DNA from: Propionivibrio sp.
GTDB lineage: Bacteria; Pseudomonadota; Gammaproteobacteria; Burkholderiales; Rhodocyclaceae
Reading direction: 5' to 3'
DNA length: 19,261 bases
NCBI GenBank assembly: GCA_003249625.1
Contig: QKII01000332.1
Coordinates: 1 to 19,261 of the forward strand
Shown: positions 8,359 to 14,943 of the stretch, piece after piece
Position numbering within the stretch: position 1 is the stretch's first letter
Layout of the letters: every line of letters begins with the position of its first letter
Notes under the pieces: model-generated
What the model saw: only the letters and a program-made list of their open reading frames with translations
What the model was told of the DNA's origin: nothing
The model's database searches: none
Translations under genes and position numbers: made by a program

Positions 8359-9315
8359 ATGAAAATCGTGGTACTCGACGGCGCAACCCTGAACCCCGGC
8401 GACCTGACCTGGGATGCCTTGGCTCGCGAAGGCCAGCTGACCGTGCATGACCGCACCCCGCCAGAACTCGTCATTGAGCGCATCGGCGACGCCGAGATCA
8501 TCTTCACCAACAAAACCGTGCTGACCCGGGAAATCATCGCTGCATGCCCGAACGTGCGCTTCATCGGCCTGCTGGCTACCGGCTACAACGTCGTCGACAT
8601 AGCCGCTGCACGTGAAAAAGGTATCGACGTCTGCAACATCCCGACCTACGGCACCCAATCGGTCGCCCAGTTCGCCGCCGCGCTCCTCCTCGAACTTTGC
8701 CATCGCGTCGGACGCCATGCCGACGACGTACGCGCCGGCAACTGGGGAAAAAGCGTCGACTTCTGCTACTGGCTCAACCCACTGACCGAACTCGACGGAA
8801 AGACGCTCGGACTGGTCGGCTTCGGGCGCATCGGACAAGCCTTCGCGCGAATCGCGCAGGGGTTCGGCATGAAGGTCGTAGTCTTCGACAAGGCAGTCAA
8901 CAAGGCGCTGGAGAGCGATACGCTGAAGTACGTCACGCTCGACGAACTGTACGCGACTGCCGACGTAATCAGCCTGCACTGCCCGCTGTTTGACGAAAAC
9001 AAGGGCATGATCAACGCGACGGCAATTGCCCGTATGAAGCCGGGAGTGATGCTCATCAACACCTCGCGCGGCCCGCTGATCAACGAACAGGATCTCGCTG
9101 ATGCGCTGGCGACCGGTCGCGTTGCTGGTGCGGGTGTAGACGTGCTCTCCTGCGAACCTCCGAAGCCGGATAATCCACTTCTCTCCGCACCGAACTGCAT
9201 CGTTACCCCGCATATTGCCTGGGCGACTAAGGAAGCGCGGGAACGCCTGATGGGAATCGCGGTCGACAATGTCATCGCATTCAAGAAAGGCGTACCACAG
9301 AACGTGGTGAACTGA
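8359..9315 (+). CDS. D-2-hydroxyacid dehydrogenase (glycerate/hydroxypyruvate reductase-like)
   Basis: An NAD(P)-dependent enzyme that reduces 2-oxoacids such as hydroxypyruvate to D-2-hydroxyacids; the exact substrate cannot be read from sequence. The Rossmann motif GFGRIG is present, with the family's catalytic arginine in NTSRGPLIN, the glutamate in CEPP, and the histidine in TPHIAW. LLATGYNVVD and YGTQSVAQFAAALLLEL are typical of the glycerate dehydrogenase (HprA-like) branch. I chose the ATG at 8359 (MKIVVLDG) over an in-frame ATG at 8347, because the upstream one overlaps the GGAGA ribosome site that serves 8359. The product is 318 residues, normal for the family. It follows galE by 30 bp and precedes the next gene by 5 bp. 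Confidence 0.9.
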   Translation: MKIVVLDGATLNPGDLTWDALAREGQLTVHDRTPPELVIERIGDAEIIFTNKTVLTREIIAACPNVRFIGLLATGYNVVDIAAAREKGIDVCNIPTYGTQSVAQFAAALLLELCHRVGRHADDVRAGNWGKSVDFCYWLNPLTELDGKTLGLVGFGRIGQAFARIAQGFGMKVVVFDKAVNKALESDTLKYVTLDELYATADVISLHCPLFDENKGMINATAIARMKPGVMLINTSRGPLINEQDLADALATGRVAGAGVDVLSCEPPKPDNPLLSAPNCIVTPHIAWATKEARERLMGIAVDNVIAFKKGVPQNVVN

Positions 9316-9320
9316 CGGCC

Positions 9321-10733
9321 ATGAAACTCTCCTTCTTCGGCGCAGCCGGCGAAGTCACTGGCTCGTGCTATCTCGTTGAAACCGGCCGGACACGGTTTCT
9401 GGTCGATTGCGGCATGTTCCAGGGGGGGCCGGAGGCCAGGACCAAGAACCTCGGTGCGCTGAAGTTCGGCGGCGACGTGCGGAACATCGACTTTGTCCTG
9501 CTGACACACGCGCACATCGACCACTCTGGCCTGCTCCCGCGCCTGGCTGTGCTCGGCTACCGCGGACCGATCTACGCCACGCCGGCGAGCATCGACCTCC
9601 TCGGCGTGCTGCTCCCGGACAGCGCGCACATCCAGGAGAAGGAGACCGAGTGGCAGTTGCGCCATCGCCGCCGCAAGGGAAAGAACGACCGAGGCGTACC
9701 GGCACCGCTCTACACCGTTGCCGAGGCCCAGACGGTGCTCCGGCAGTTCCGGCCAGCCCCCTACGGTGAAACCATTTCGCCGACAGAAAACGTCCGTGTC
9801 CGCTTCCATGATGCAGGACACATCCTCGGATCGGCCTGGCTGGAAGTTACCGTCGAAGGAGAGGGGCAACCCCGCCGGCTGGTCTTTTCCGGCGATCTGG
9901 GAATGCACAGTCGTCCAGTGCTGCGCGATCCGGAAAAAGTAATTCCCGAAGCCGACGTTGTGCTCATCGAATCAACCTACGGCAACCGCCAGCACCGCGC
10001 GATGCCGGAGACGGAAGAGGAAATCGTCGACGCCTTCGAGCGCACCCGCGCCACCCACGGCAACCTGATCATTCCGGCCTTTGCGGTCGGCCGTACACAG
10101 GAAATCCTCTACATTCTGGCCGACCTCGTGCGGCGTGGACGTATTTCGCCGTTGAAGGTCTATGTCGACTCGCCAATGGCCAACGAGGCGACACGCATCA
10201 CCGTTGCCCACGACGAACTTCTCGACGCCGAGACGCGCGAGTTGATCGCCTGGCAGGAGGAACACCCCGAGAAGATGCGGGTCGAGTTCGTCGCCGACGT
10301 CGAGCGTTCCAAGGAACTCAATGCAATGCGCGAAGGCGCGGTAATCATCTCCGCCAGCGGCATGTGCGAAGCTGGCCGGATCAAGTACCACCTGCGGGAA
10401 AACCTGCCGCGCAGCGAATGCAGCATCTTGATCGCCGGTTTCCAGGCCGGTGGAACGCTGGGACGCCGGCTCGTCGATGGCGCGCGCGTCGTCAAGATCT
10501 TCGGCGAGACGATTCCTGTACGGGCACGGATCTATACCGTTGGCGGCCTTTCAGCGCACGCTGACCAGAGCGCGCTGCTGAACTGGCTTCGCGGCTTCCA
10601 CAAGCCACCGCAGATTACCTTCGTCACGCACGGGGAATCAACGGCTGCCGAAGTATTCACCACCGCCATTCATGAACAACTGGGGTGGAAGAACGTGTTC
10701 CGCCCCGTTCGAGGTGAAAGTTTCGATATTTAA
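9321..10733 (+). CDS. Beta-CASP metallo-beta-lactamase-fold RNase-like protein
   Basis: A 470-residue member of the CPSF73/Ysh1-like family of zinc-dependent nucleases. Domains in order are a metallo-beta-lactamase core with THAHIDHSG (H63, H65, D67, H68), the third-ligand region FHDAGHILGSAW, FSGDLGMHSRPVL, a beta-CASP insert (IPAFAVGRTQEILYIL, VDSPMA, ISASGMCEAGR), and a C-terminal RNA-specificity domain (TVGGLSAHADQSALL, VTHGE). All motifs of an active nuclease are present. Bacterial relatives are annotated as RNA-metabolising exonucleases; the true substrate is unknown. It is last in the plus-strand run starting at the EAL-HDOD genes and sits 5 bp behind the dehydrogenase. I saw no obvious intrinsic terminator behind it. 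Confidence 0.9.
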   Translation: MKLSFFGAAGEVTGSCYLVETGRTRFLVDCGMFQGGPEARTKNLGALKFGGDVRNIDFVLLTHAHIDHSGLLPRLAVLGYRGPIYATPASIDLLGVLLPDSAHIQEKETEWQLRHRRRKGKNDRGVPAPLYTVAEAQTVLRQFRPAPYGETISPTENVRVRFHDAGHILGSAWLEVTVEGEGQPRRLVFSGDLGMHSRPVLRDPEKVIPEADVVLIESTYGNRQHRAMPETEEEIVDAFERTRATHGNLIIPAFAVGRTQEILYILADLVRRGRISPLKVYVDSPMANEATRITVAHDELLDAETRELIAWQEEHPEKMRVEFVADVERSKELNAMREGAVIISASGMCEAGRIKYHLRENLPRSECSILIAGFQAGGTLGRRLVDGARVVKIFGETIPVRARIYTVGGLSAHADQSALLNWLRGFHKPPQITFVTHGESTAAEVFTTAIHEQLGWKNVFRPVRGESFDI

Positions 10734-10853
10734 CCGCGAAGGAAACTGTCGCACAGAATTGTTGTCTGAGTTTGCAAACGGCCTGCATTCGTCGTGTAGC
10801 CGCGACGCAAAGCCGGCCATCCCGATCGATGAACCCCGCAGCAGGAGATCATC

Positions 10854-11003
10854 ATGGAACTGGACGAACTCAACGTATTGCTCGCCCTCGCCGCCGCAAC
10901 CCCTTATGCCGCGGAAGCCACTTACCGTTGGATGAAGCATTCCGGTACTGGCAAAGCGGTCGTCCGCTTCCTGCAAAGCCACTTTACCCAGATTCAACAC
11001 TGA
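10854..11003 (+). CDS. Small hypothetical protein (49 aa)
   Basis: A short frame beginning MELDELNVLLALAAATPYAA and ending QSHFTQIQH, with a good AGGAG ribosome site 7 bp before the ATG. I do not recognise a family. The first half is alanine- and leucine-rich and could form an amphipathic helix; the second half is basic (RWMKHSGTGKAVVRF). It stands 120 bp behind the beta-CASP gene and just before another short gene. Support is the ribosome site and codon use only. Confidence 0.5.
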   Translation: MELDELNVLLALAAATPYAAEATYRWMKHSGTGKAVVRFLQSHFTQIQH

Positions 11004-11038
11004 GCGGAGAGGCCTTCATCGCCCTGCAATATTCATCC

Positions 11039-11075
11039 CCGACAATCCACCCCGCATCAATAATTGGATTGTCGG
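11039..11075. repeat. 11-bp perfect inverted repeat before a short hypothetical gene
   Basis: CCGACAATCCA (11039-11049) and TGGATTGTCGG (11065-11075) are exact reverse complements separated by 15 bp. The right arm ends 4 bp before the ATG at 11080. In RNA it would form a strong hairpin covering the region where a ribosome site should lie; in DNA it could be a dimeric-protein operator. No T-tract follows on either strand, so it is not a typical intrinsic terminator. Confidence 0.7.
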
Positions 11076-11079
11076 AATA

Positions 11080-11286
11080 ATGCACAAACTCGATCACTAC
11101 GTCGGCCGCATCGTGCGGCTGAAAGATCAGGCTTATCAGCAACTCATCCGCCGCGGACGGCGCTTAGTCGAACATCAGGAGAATTTTTTCCTCGTCGCCG
11201 CCGTCGACCGGCAAGTGAGTCGTCTGATCTGCTATGGCGCCGACCGGCGCATCGATGTCGGACCTGCGGATATCGTTCTCGTCTGA
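11080..11286 (+). CDS. Conserved-looking hypothetical protein (68 aa)
   Basis: The frame starts MHKLDHYVGRIVRLKDQAYQ and ends DVGPADIVLV. It is basic in the middle (RRGRRLVEH) with a hydrophobic turn (NFFLVAAV) and looks like a small folded protein rather than a random frame, but I do not recognise the family. The only ribosome-site candidate is GGA five bases upstream, at the edge of the right arm of the 11039-11075 inverted repeat, so folding of the message could limit its translation. It ends 31 bp before the convergent DUF2914 gene. Confidence 0.55.
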   Translation: MHKLDHYVGRIVRLKDQAYQQLIRRGRRLVEHQENFFLVAAVDRQVSRLICYGADRRIDVGPADIVLV

Positions 11287-11317
11287 ACGCTCCGCACCGC
11301 TGCCCGAAGACACCGAT

Positions 11318-12376
11318 TCAGAACTCGCGTTCTTGTCTCACCCACTGGCGCGGATCGCCCCGTTCGACCCTGAATGCCATCACGCCGATCACACGCCCGT
11401 CCTGCGTCCCGACGGAAAAGCGCCACGACCCCGGCTGCGGGTTGAGTACCCACGAATAGCCGCGAAAGCCCCGCACCCGACCACCGGTGCTGCGAAAACG
11501 GTCGCGGTAGATCAGCCGCCAGCCGTCATCGTCAAGAAATTCCCAGCGGTGTTGCAGATAAGCCGTCAGCCCCAGCGGCGCAAATACCGCCGACACCCCG
11601 TAGAGACGCGCGCCCTCTTCCACGTGCACGGTGGCTGCCTGGTCGCGCCAGAACTGCCACTCTGGCGGCTGCTCCACCGTCAGCATGAAGCGGCCGTCCG
11701 TCTGCACGAAATCGTGGCCAACGGCCATGTCCCGACTCACCAACGGCACTGGTGCGATCATCCCGAGGTTCCAGGCGACGAGCAGCGACACGGCCACCCC
11801 CCAGGCCGGACCGATCCGTCCCGGTCGCCCGGGCGCCACCCAATACACCACCGTTGCGGTCAGGATACCGGCGAGCGTTGATGCGTAGAACCAGCGCGGA
11901 TCGAGACTGCCGATCAGATGCGGCAAAACGAAGTTCAGCAGCAGGATGGCGTTCAGCGCAAAAAGCGCCCAGGTCAGGGTGAAACGCCGCCCGTAGCGGT
12001 CGCCGGCGAACTCGTTGGCAACCAGCAGGCCGCCGAGCGCCGCCGCCGTGATCCAGGCGCCGAAATGCCCAGAGCTCTTGAAATAGAAGATGAACAGCGC
12101 CGAAAAAATGCTGCCGAAGAAGAATTGCACGAGCAGGTACGGCGCCTGCCAGCGGAAACGCGCGACATGCCCTTTCAGGTCGGCGGCGGGCAACGGAGGT
12201 TCCTTCTCGCGCGCGTCACGCCAGGCCAGCCACACGATGAAGACCGCCGCACCGGCCAGATACGCGCCAAGCAGCCAGAAATCGAACATCCTGACGCGCT
12301 TCCCCAGCGTCAGGGCATCAACGATGAAGCCGCCGAAAAAGGCGACCACCGGATAGAGACGGCGCAGCAGTTTCAC
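11318..12376 (-). CDS. Integral membrane protein with C-terminal DUF2914 domain
   Basis: About seven hydrophobic segments come first (LYPVVAFFGGFIVDALTL, FWLLGAYLAGAAVFIVWLAW, YLLVQFFFGSIFSALFIFYF, and four more ending VAWNLGMIAPVPLV). A soluble tail follows with the DUF2914 pattern: HRWEFLDDDGWRLIYRDRF, GFRGYSWVLN, GSWRFSVGTQDGRVIG. The function of this family is unknown. The start is uncertain. I propose the GTG at 12376, where resemblance to the family begins. An in-frame ATG at 12481 would add 35 residues that do not look membrane-associated, overlap a hairpin at 12425-12442, and lie inside the palindrome at 12476-12487. Neither has a good ribosome site. It is divergent from the metallo-hydrolase gene, so the palindrome between them could serve both. 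Confidence 0.8.
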   Translation of the reverse strand: MKLLRRLYPVVAFFGGFIVDALTLGKRVRMFDFWLLGAYLAGAAVFIVWLAWRDAREKEPPLPAADLKGHVARFRWQAPYLLVQFFFGSIFSALFIFYFKSSGHFGAWITAAALGGLLVANEFAGDRYGRRFTLTWALFALNAILLLNFVLPHLIGSLDPRWFYASTLAGILTATVVYWVAPGRPGRIGPAWGVAVSLLVAWNLGMIAPVPLVSRDMAVGHDFVQTDGRFMLTVEQPPEWQFWRDQAATVHVEEGARLYGVSAVFAPLGLTAYLQHRWEFLDDDGWRLIYRDRFRSTGGRVRGFRGYSWVLNPQPGSWRFSVGTQDGRVIGVMAFRVERGDPRQWVRQEREF

Positions 12377-12424
12377 GAAACGACGAAGCTGAATGGCTGT
12401 TAGGACATATATGGTACGCCAATC

Positions 12425-12442
12425 CCGGCCGCCTTCGGCCGG
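12425..12442. repeat. GC-rich 7-bp hairpin in a divergent intergenic region
   Basis: CCGGCCG (12425-12431) and CGGCCGG (12436-12442) form a perfect stem with the loop CCTT. It lies between the divergent DUF2914 and metallo-hydrolase genes, 33 bp from the TGGCATATGCCA palindrome. There is no T-tract, so it is not a standard terminator. It may be a leader hairpin of the minus-strand gene. Confidence 0.5.
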
Positions 12443-12475
12443 CCTCCCTATGTGACTTTCGTTTCCGTTTATGCA

Positions 12476-12487
12476 TGGCATATGCCA
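12476..12487. promoter_or_regulatory. Palindromic operator TGGCATATGCCA upstream of the metallo-hydrolase
   Basis: This perfect 12-bp palindrome is identical to the one at 16887-16898. It lies 57 bp before the chosen start of the plus-strand metallo-hydrolase and about 100 bp before the chosen start of the minus-strand DUF2914 gene. No clear -35/-10 pair could be assigned here. Exact recurrence at another regulatory region over 4 kb away argues for a shared DNA-binding protein. Confidence 0.65.
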
Positions 12488-12544
12488 GAATTCGTACTCC
12501 CATCAATTCCGCCGCCGCTCGCGGAGCCATCGAGAAAGCACACC

Positions 12545-13372
12545 ATGGAAATCACCCTGATCGTCGATAACGAGGCTCCGGCCGGACTGGTGGTCGAACA
12601 CGGCTTTGCCGCCTGGATCGACACCGGAAAAGAGGGCTTCCTCTTCGATACCGGCCAAGGGGGAGCACTCGTACCCAACGCCGAGATACTTGGGTTCGAC
12701 CTGAACCGGGCCAGCGCCCTCATCCTGAGCCACGGTCACTACGACCACACCGGCGCTATCCCCGCCTTTCTCGCCGCCAACGGACACGCGCCGGTCATTC
12801 ACGGGCGCGGAGCGACGATCCGCCGCTTCAGTTGCCATCCGGAGCAAACCCCACGGCAGGTAGGCATGGCCGATGAGGTACGAACGGCGCTCGACCAGTT
12901 GCCGCCGGAACGGCACATCGTGTTCGACGTCCCGCGCTACCTGCGACCGGGTATCGGCATCACTGGCCCGGTTCCGCGCCATTCCTCCCTCGAGGACACG
13001 GGTGGCCCCTTTTACCTGGATGATGAGAAAACGCAGCCCGACCCGATCACCGACGACCTTTCGCTATGGTTCGAGACCGCCGACGGCCTGGTGATCCTCA
13101 CCGGCTGCTGTCATTCCGGACTCGTCAACACGGTTCGCCACGCACAGCGGATCAGCGGCACCAACCGTATCCACGGCATCATCGGCGGCCTGCACCTGCT
13201 CAATGCCGCACCCGATCGGCTGGAAGCCACGCTCACCTTCCTCCGCGATTGCGCGCCAGACTTCCTGCTGCCTTGCCACTGCACCGGGGCGCACATCATC
13301 GACCGGCTAAGGGCTGAATTCGGCGACACAGTGGTCAAGACCGGCGGCGCGGGGCAGACGATCGAGGTGTGA
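12545..13372 (+). CDS. MBL-fold metallo-hydrolase, DHPS-like family
   Basis: A 275-residue cytoplasmic metallo-hydrolase of the group related to archaeal ribofuranosylaminobenzene-phosphate (dihydropterin) synthase. Metal-binding motifs are LSHGHYDHTG (HxHxDH), GCCHSG and the C-terminal PCHCTGAH; VNTVRHAQ and IIGGLHLL are typical of this branch. The substrate is unknown. I chose the ATG at 12545 (MEITLIVDNEAPAG), where the family similarity begins. An in-frame ATG at 12452 would place the palindrome at 12476-12487 inside the coding region. Its last 38 bp overlap tail-to-tail with the convergent thioredoxin/CcdA-like gene. Relatives often lie near NifX/Mrp-type ATPase clusters in anaerobes, and the shared operator supports such a link here. 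Confidence 0.85.
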   Translation: MEITLIVDNEAPAGLVVEHGFAAWIDTGKEGFLFDTGQGGALVPNAEILGFDLNRASALILSHGHYDHTGAIPAFLAANGHAPVIHGRGATIRRFSCHPEQTPRQVGMADEVRTALDQLPPERHIVFDVPRYLRPGIGITGPVPRHSSLEDTGGPFYLDDEKTQPDPITDDLSLWFETADGLVILTGCCHSGLVNTVRHAQRISGTNRIHGIIGGLHLLNAAPDRLEATLTFLRDCAPDFLLPCHCTGAHIIDRLRAEFGDTVVKTGGAGQTIEV

Positions 13373-14585
13373 CGCGAGCGACGATCCAGGCAATCACGAT
13401 CGCCGCCAGCGGAATCCCGAGCGCCAAGCCGACATTCCCCAGTTTTTCCGGCGCCACCAGCAGCAATGCGCCGAGACCGAGCATCATCAGGCCGGAGAGC
13501 AGCTTGAGCAAACGTCCCTCGCGTTCGCTGAGCTTGCGTGCGCCCATGGTACGCACGAAGGCAATGACGATTGCCAGCAGGGGCAGCACGTAGATCACGT
13601 TGTATAGCGCGAGGTAGAGGTAGTGCTGTGCCGCGCCGCCGGCCTGCAACGTCAGCAAGCGGGTAAACAGCATCGGGAAGCCGGCCGTACACAGCAGTTC
13701 GTAGAAATTGGCGGAAACCGCGAGAACGACGGTGGCAGCAAGCATCGCCGGCAGGCATTCAGCGCTCAGCAGGCGGCGGGCCCGCTGGAAGATGGTCGCC
13801 TTGCCGCTGTCGGAAATCGAGAAGGAGGGGCCCTGCCGGAAGCGCACGAAATCCTTCACATTGACCGCGCCCATCAGCACAGCCAGCAGGCCGGCCGCAC
13901 CGGTCACCCAGGGCAGGCTGCCGAGGACGAGGAACAGGTTGAGCCAGGCGGCCATGAAGGCGAAGTACATCAGCCCGGAAAACGCCACGAAAATCCCGCC
14001 GATCAGCGCCATCCGCCGCCGGTTCGACTGGTGCACGAGCAACGAGAGCAGGAAAAGCAGCACGAAGAACGCGCAGGGATTGAAGGCATCCATGCCGGCG
14101 ATGAGTACCGTCAGCAGCGGCAGCGAGATATGCGCAGGGTCGAGGTAGCCGAGCAGCGGCAGGCGAATCGTTGTGGTATCGGATCTGGCCGCGACGTTCC
14201 GCTGCGTCCGGCACGCCACCAGCCGATCGAGAAACGCCGCCATCCCCGGCTCGCTGCTGTCGAGCCCGACCTCCATCTGCCCGCAATAGATAAGCGTCGG
14301 CACCGCGCGTGCCTCGCCACCGACCCGGCTGGCCATCTCCACAAAGCGATCAACATTCGCGCGCTGCTCACTTAGTTCAAAGTCATGCAACCGAATCCAG
14401 CCATGCCGCGCAGCCAGATCGAGCAGGCGCGGGCGTGCTTCGAGGCAATGGGGGCAGCTCTTCGACCAGAACAGGTAGAGATGCACCTGCGCGCCATCCG
14501 ACCCCGGTTCGGTCCACAATGGCTCTGCTGCGCCGGCGAAAAGCGGGAGCCAAGACAAGAAAAGGACACAAAGCCACCTGCGCAT
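13335..14585 (-). CDS. Thioredoxin-domain/CcdA-like thiol-disulfide membrane protein
   Basis: A 416-residue protein with a signal-anchor start (MRRWLCVLFLSWLPLFAGAA), a periplasmic thioredoxin-like domain with CPHC at residues 44-47 (FWSKSCPHCLEARP), and then a polytopic membrane half. That half carries cysteines in DAFNPCAFF and LLCTAGFP, placed like the redox pair of CcdA/DsbD proteins that move electrons across the membrane. I infer transfer of reducing power to a periplasmic partner. I chose the ATG at 14585, 22 bp after the DUF134 stop; an earlier ATG at 14675 would overlap DUF134. No strong ribosome site is visible. The gene is third in the thrS-DUF134 operon and overlaps the end of the metallo-hydrolase by 38 bp. 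Confidence 0.82.
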   Translation of the reverse strand: MRRWLCVLFLSWLPLFAGAAEPLWTEPGSDGAQVHLYLFWSKSCPHCLEARPRLLDLAARHGWIRLHDFELSEQRANVDRFVEMASRVGGEARAVPTLIYCGQMEVGLDSSEPGMAAFLDRLVACRTQRNVAARSDTTTIRLPLLGYLDPAHISLPLLTVLIAGMDAFNPCAFFVLLFLLSLLVHQSNRRRMALIGGIFVAFSGLMYFAFMAAWLNLFLVLGSLPWVTGAAGLLAVLMGAVNVKDFVRFRQGPSFSISDSGKATIFQRARRLLSAECLPAMLAATVVLAVSANFYELLCTAGFPMLFTRLLTLQAGGAAQHYLYLALYNVIYVLPLLAIVIAFVRTMGARKLSEREGRLLKLLSGLMMLGLGALLLVAPEKLGNVGLALGIPLAAIVIAWIVARVTPRSSAPRRRS

Positions 14586-14607
14586 GACGTCGAGGGAAAG
14601 TTTTAGC

Positions 14608-14943
14608 TCATTCCAGCATAGCCCTCGGCGCGGGATTGGTCGCAAACGCTTCCCGTTCCGGAAACGCTTCGCCAAGGCGCAGAGCCTTGCCGTCGATCAG
14701 CGCCGTGGCCACCTTCTTGCGCGCCTGGGTAACGATCTTGCCGAAAGTCTGGCGCGAGACCCCCATCTGTTGCGCCGCATCGGCCTGATACATCCCTTCG
14801 AGGTCAGCCAGACGCAGCGCCTCTATTTCATCCAGCGCGAGCACGACCTCGTCAAGCGCATCGGCCGACAGGCAATGCGGCTTGAAAAGGCAAGCAGCAG
14901 GGCGGCAGCAGACGCGGCGGCACTTGGGCGGACGCCCGATCAT
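14608..14943 (-). CDS. DUF134 (UPF0251) DNA-binding protein with N-terminal cysteine cluster
   Basis: A 111-residue protein starting [20 protein letters not shown]. Five cysteines (8, 12, 13, 18, 24) and a histidine (23) form a likely metal or Fe-S site. After an acidic helix ([15 protein letters not shown]) comes a sigma-70-like helix-turn-helix around residues 51-80 ([20 protein letters not shown]). This is the UPF0251 layout; such proteins are commonly encoded beside NifX-like and Mrp-like ATPase genes and are presumed regulators. Its ATG overlaps the thrS stop (ATGA at 14940-14943), so the two are translationally coupled. I infer that it binds the TGGCATATGCCA palindromes in front of its own operon, the nifX-ATPase operon and the metallo-hydrolase, with the cysteines sensing metal or redox state. 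Confidence 0.9.
   Translation of the reverse strand: MIGRPPKCRRVCCRPAACLFKPHCLSADALDEVVLALDEIEALRLADLEGMYQADAAQQMGVSRQTFGKIVTQARKKVATALIDGKALRLGEAFPEREAFATNPAPRAMLE

Noticed and set aside
7804..9213. 469-residue open frame on the minus strand opposite galE and the dehydrogenase
   Set aside because: It crosses two well-supported genes and their boundary, has no family signature, and is explained by GC-rich third positions.
10770..10779. GTTTGCAAAC perfect 10-bp palindrome
   Set aside because: Resembles the GTTTG/CAAAC repeat near the ROK promoter, but spacing differs, no promoter was evident, and a 10-bp palindrome can arise by chance.
12425..12442. GC-rich hairpin as an intrinsic terminator
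   Set aside because: It lies between divergent genes, where no transcript should end, and lacks a T-tract on both strands.
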